Of a DNA stretch of 64,000 nucleotides, positions 60,606 through 64,000 are shown piece by piece. The notes below the pieces were generated by a model. It worked only from the letters and a program-made list of their open reading frames with translations. It had not been told where the DNA came from and did no database searches. The DNA is taken from positions 1 to 64,000 of the forward strand of contig NW_017265138.1 of the NCBI RefSeq assembly GCF_001638985.1, in the 5' to 3' direction. This DNA is from Phycomyces blakesleeanus NRRL 1555(-). Lineage: Eukaryota; Mucoromycota; Mucoromycetes; Mucorales; Phycomycetaceae. Positions within the stretch are counted from its first letter, which is position 1, and the number at the start of each line of letters is the position of its first letter. The position numbers and the translations under genes are program-made.

Positions 60606-63600
60606 TTAGCTGATTTCGAGTGCACTGAGAACAGCAAGAATGTACTTGGCCAGCCTTGGTCGCTGAACGGCTATTTGTGTGAGCTCGCTTTCATACGGAA
60701 TATAATATTCATGATGCTGTTTGTACTTGACCAGGTTCCGTAGCAACAGTGCTGCTGTCAGTGGAACACCAGACACTTCAGAATCGTCCATTGGCATCGA
60801 ATCGATCACAAAATCTCTCTTTTTTGCAGCCGGCTGGGGTTTGCTAGGCTTGGCTGCAAAGTGAGTGCGCATGTGTTGAATTATTGCTTGTCTGGTCGGG
60901 AATCCACTTCGATCACAGGTCATCCAGCAACAAGCATACGACGCAGGAGAAGAAGGAGAAGAAGTATTCTCACCATCAGTGTTTTCAGCACCAATGTGAT
61001 CATCTAGAATGTGTCTGTGAAGGTCACTTTCTGTTTCGAATCCAAGCTCACACTCTCTCCAACGACAATCCAGTCCTAAAAGCATACCAATAGAAAAAAA
61101 ATTGGTTGTTATTACATTTTTACTTGACATGTTTATCATCCAATACTATCTATCTATCTATATATATATATATAGTCTCTTGCTCCTTCTTTCTTTCCTT
61201 CTTTCTTTCTAGACTTACCTTCAGGACGTTTGGCAGGAGCATATTTGATATTATGTAGTACTAAATCTTCAAGAGGTGCTGCTCCACTTGCAACTGTAGC
61301 CTCAACAGAAGGAGGTTGTGGGAATGCGATCTTCAAGACAGTATAGAATTCCTTGACGCCCAATGGTTTTTCGAGTCCAAACAGAGTCTGATACTGAGAG
61401 TATATAGCCTTGAGAATCAATGTATCCTCAATTGTCGCACTTTCCAAACGCTCCTTTAACCTATTGATATTCATTATTATTATTATTAAACTCATCTTTT
61501 TTTTTATCCAGTAACCAAACACCCAAATATATATATATTTAAAAAAAACCTCGCTTACCATCCTAGACACCGGTATGGCTCATCCAGATGAGCATAATTG
61601 GTAAGATCTGGAATCAATGGTGCTGTTTGTTGAGGTTTTTGTTTGTTCGAGTTGTTGGTCGGGTTGCTCAATTGTGCAGACGGAATGCCGTGGATTGTGC
61701 TGTTGACAGATGCAGATGCAGGCACAAGACTTGACTTGTAAGACAAGAAGCCTACCAACAGGCCAATCAGGTTTCCGGGACACAACTGGACCAACTGTAT
61801 CGAGAAGTCTCCGTGAAGTCCAGAGTACTGATAAAAGTACTCTAGGGTTGCTGCCGTCAGTTCTTCGTCATCAACTAGAAGCAGCTGGGCAAGTCGGTCT
61901 ACGATATTTGGATTGGCTACACTAAGCACCCGTTCGTTGATCTCTGTCACGGCCACACGGGTCAGCCATCGGATGGCGCCTAGGATCAAGGCCCGGTCGT
62001 TGGTGAAGAGCAGGCCAGAGATGATGGTGAGGAACGGATGGTTGGGACTGTTGACGATGACCTGGGGCGCAATATTTTCGAGAATGTCGAGACAGTGGCG
62101 AGTGAGTTCTGCGTACTGGGAGTCTGGTGGAAGGGTGATGCCGAGCAAGAGCATCTGACGGAGTTTTTCTTGGTGGGCCAGGCGACGAACATTGATGTCG
62201 AGAAACGAAAAGTTGCGGAGGATGTGGAAGACTTGGAGGACACGTTCAAATAACTCTTGGTCTTCTTTGGTGCTGAACATGGCGTCGTCCTGTCTCTCGA
62301 CTTCATACTCTGCTTCCTCTGCCTCATCCCTGTTATTGTTGTAGTCTTTCATCAAAAACCGAACATGTCGATCAAAGAATGGATCGGCAAATCCAAGCAA
62401 AAGGTCCAACAGAACTGGCATAAAATCGAGACTAAAGTTTTCAGAGATAAACGAGAACTTGATCAGAGTGTTAAAGGCCCAGTCGACTTCATTAGGAAGG
62501 TTGGATTTGAGAGCCAAAAGAATCCGGGTCCGGAATTCCTCGTCCATAAACATGGCTATTAAAATCATATGTGAGTGATCTGGGAGAAGTTGTAGAATTA
62601 AGACTGATACCCTGTTGATGCTGATGCTGCTGTTGATACTGCTGCTGCTGCTGCTGCTGCTGCTGTTGGTTGTGGTAGTGGTTTTGATGATGGTAAAGAG
62701 GAAGAGAAGGAGGAGGAGGAGGAAAAAGAAGAGGATGTTGGTGCTGCTTACCGGTTGGATAATAGGGAGCTGGAACTCCGGGATATGTGGGATTATAACT
62801 ATAAGGCTGCCTATTGTTATATACACTGGGATTGTAGGCTGGTTGTGTGAAAGCTAGAATTGATTTGTTAGTTTTCTACATATTATTATTATTATTATTA
62901 TTTTAAAAAAAAAGTAATTGATTACCTGTAGCTGTCTGGCGTGCAGAGTCCCGTTGTTTTGTATTTGTTCCGTTCACTAATGGTGATCCAGTCTTTGTGT
63001 TTTGTTTTTGATCTACCATGTCTTTTGGTGGGTTCCAAGGTCTCTTCCAAAAATCTTCCTCTTCCCATCCAAGCTAAATATATGATATGATATTTAAGTA
63101 TAATATTCAGTTCACACTTCCTCTTCTACATATAGAAATGTCTAATTCCAAAAAAAAAGAACAAAATAGTCTATTCTGGCTGTCACTAATTACCAAATTT
63201 TTTGTAAATACGCCTTTAAGAATATAAGCGCTATTTGTGCAAGTAGGTGGGAAATTGAAAGGATCTCCAACTTGTTTCCATCCACGATTTAATGTTACCT
63301 AATAGTTTGTATGGTATTTGTTACAATGACATTTCCAACAACAACAACAACCAATCATTACAAAAATTCTTACTTTGTCATAGCCTCCTGCTTCAAGAAC
63401 TGTTTTGTAGATGAGGTATAAATCAAGCTTCTTTCCCCCAAGGACAGGTTCAGGCTGAAGTACAGATCTAATATGGATAAACAGATCATTAGAAATTAAC
63501 ATCAAGTATATATACAAAATACCCAAAGTAAATAAATGAGCTCTGTGCTCGTAACATATGATAGCGGTTCCTCTTTTTTTTCGTATAAATTTTGTTTTGT

Positions 63601-63825
63601 TGAATCCAAAGTAACAAACGATCCAATTCGTCTACCGATATACGTATGTACATACACGCACACTCTATCCATCTATTTCTTTTTCTCTCTCTCTCTCTCT
63701 TTATCCATCATATTTATTATTAATGATCGTTTGCTTTACCCCTTCTTTTCGTGGAACTCTTTTAGACGTCGCATAAATTCCTCGTATTCGGGTGTTCTGT
63801 CAATGGCATCCACAGGTTGAGACAT
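60606..63825 (-). CDS. ARID and C2H2 protein, Rsc9/ARID2-like chromatin-remodelling subunit
   Basis: A multi-exon gene, ATG at 63825 and TAA at 60608-60606. Approximate exons: 63825-63740, 63469-63376, 63300-63195, 63074-62925, 62852-62752, 62750-62612, 62554-61558, 61461-61220 and 61078-60606. The N-terminal ARID domain has TPEYEEFMRRLKEFHE, LGGKKLDLYLIYKTVLEAGG and a GWKQVGDPFNFP segment. A Gln/His/Pro tract (CAG repeat, 62615-62670) follows. A long helical repeat region (about 330 residues, LLALKSNLPNEVDWAFNTL to YRCLGW) comes next. The C-terminus has C2H2-type fingers (CRWRECELGFETESDLHRH, CCWMTCDRSGFP...HMRTH). This ARID + helical + zinc-finger layout is that of RSC subunit Rsc9 and BAF200/ARID2. 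It would act in a SWI/SNF-type remodeller. Exact orthology is inferred. Confidence 0.8.
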
Positions 63826-64000
63826 TGTGAATTCGTTTCCGTCAAGATGAAGTTACAATTGTAATGTGTTGATTGGATCGATTATATATTATATATTGTG
63901 TAATGTATAATATGTATATGTATATACATTCAAAAGAAATAGATAACGTAGTTGGTGCCTTGTTTTCTTTATTTCTTTATTTCTTTCTTCTCGGTTGTCG

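Noticed and set aside
62615..62857. Leu/Val/Arg-rich + strand ORF opposite the ARID gene
   Set aside because: Antisense of the CAG and Pro-coding repeats of the real gene.

Overview
The window looks like AT-rich nuclear DNA from a filamentous fungus, most likely an early-diverging (Mucoromycota-type) one. The reasons are short GT-AG introns in nearly every gene, a secreted GH46 chitosanase, fungal housekeeping genes (SSU72, a TXNL1-type thioredoxin/PITH protein, FIT2, an Rco1/PHF12-like PHD protein, an ARID/C2H2 Rsc9-like protein, a CsbD-like stress protein), and a mixed load of CACTA, MULE, Tc1/mariner and PIF/Harbinger DNA transposons. The species call is inference. No rRNA, tRNA or CRISPR was recognised.

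Layout. 1-8411 is heterochromatin-like: arrays of a ~31-bp TATA-rich minisatellite, two near-identical 1-kb blocks inside the array (about 4.29 kb apart), and a MULE inserted into the array with an 8-bp target duplication. 8412-15527 is a CACTA-like element with a tnp2-type transposase (+) and a convergent accessory gene (-). About 15.6-20.0 kb is a second, divergent CACTA-like element. 20347-24384 is a MULE with ~300-bp terminal inverted repeats holding CRE-like palindromes, and a transposase that continues into an OTU protease domain. 24642-32735 is a third CACTA-like element with clear termini and a GTA target duplication. Its four-exon transposase reads through without a stop, and a 1.35-kb Tc1-like element is nested in it. 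34643-35385 is a small inverted-repeat element.

From 35.7 kb the window becomes a gene-bearing arm: BRCT protein (+), PHD protein (+), FIT2 (+), TXNL1-like (-) and SSU72 (+) in divergent arrangement, and GH46 chitosanase (-). A two-gene PIF/Harbinger element (53769-56679) and nested small inverted-repeat elements (57.2-58.0 kb) interrupt it. The CsbD-like gene (+) and the ARID/C2H2 gene (-) follow to the right edge.

How things fit together: the host genes cover chromatin and transcription (PHD, ARID/Rsc9, SSU72), lipid droplets and ER (FIT2), redox/proteasome (TXNL1) and the cell wall (chitosanase). The transposons repeatedly show a two-gene plan, a DDE transposase facing an accessory DNA-binding or coiled-coil protein. 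Most are inactivated by nonsense codons that look like C-to-T or G-to-A changes rather than by deletions. All coordinates, splice sites and repeats were read by eye; no database search was run.
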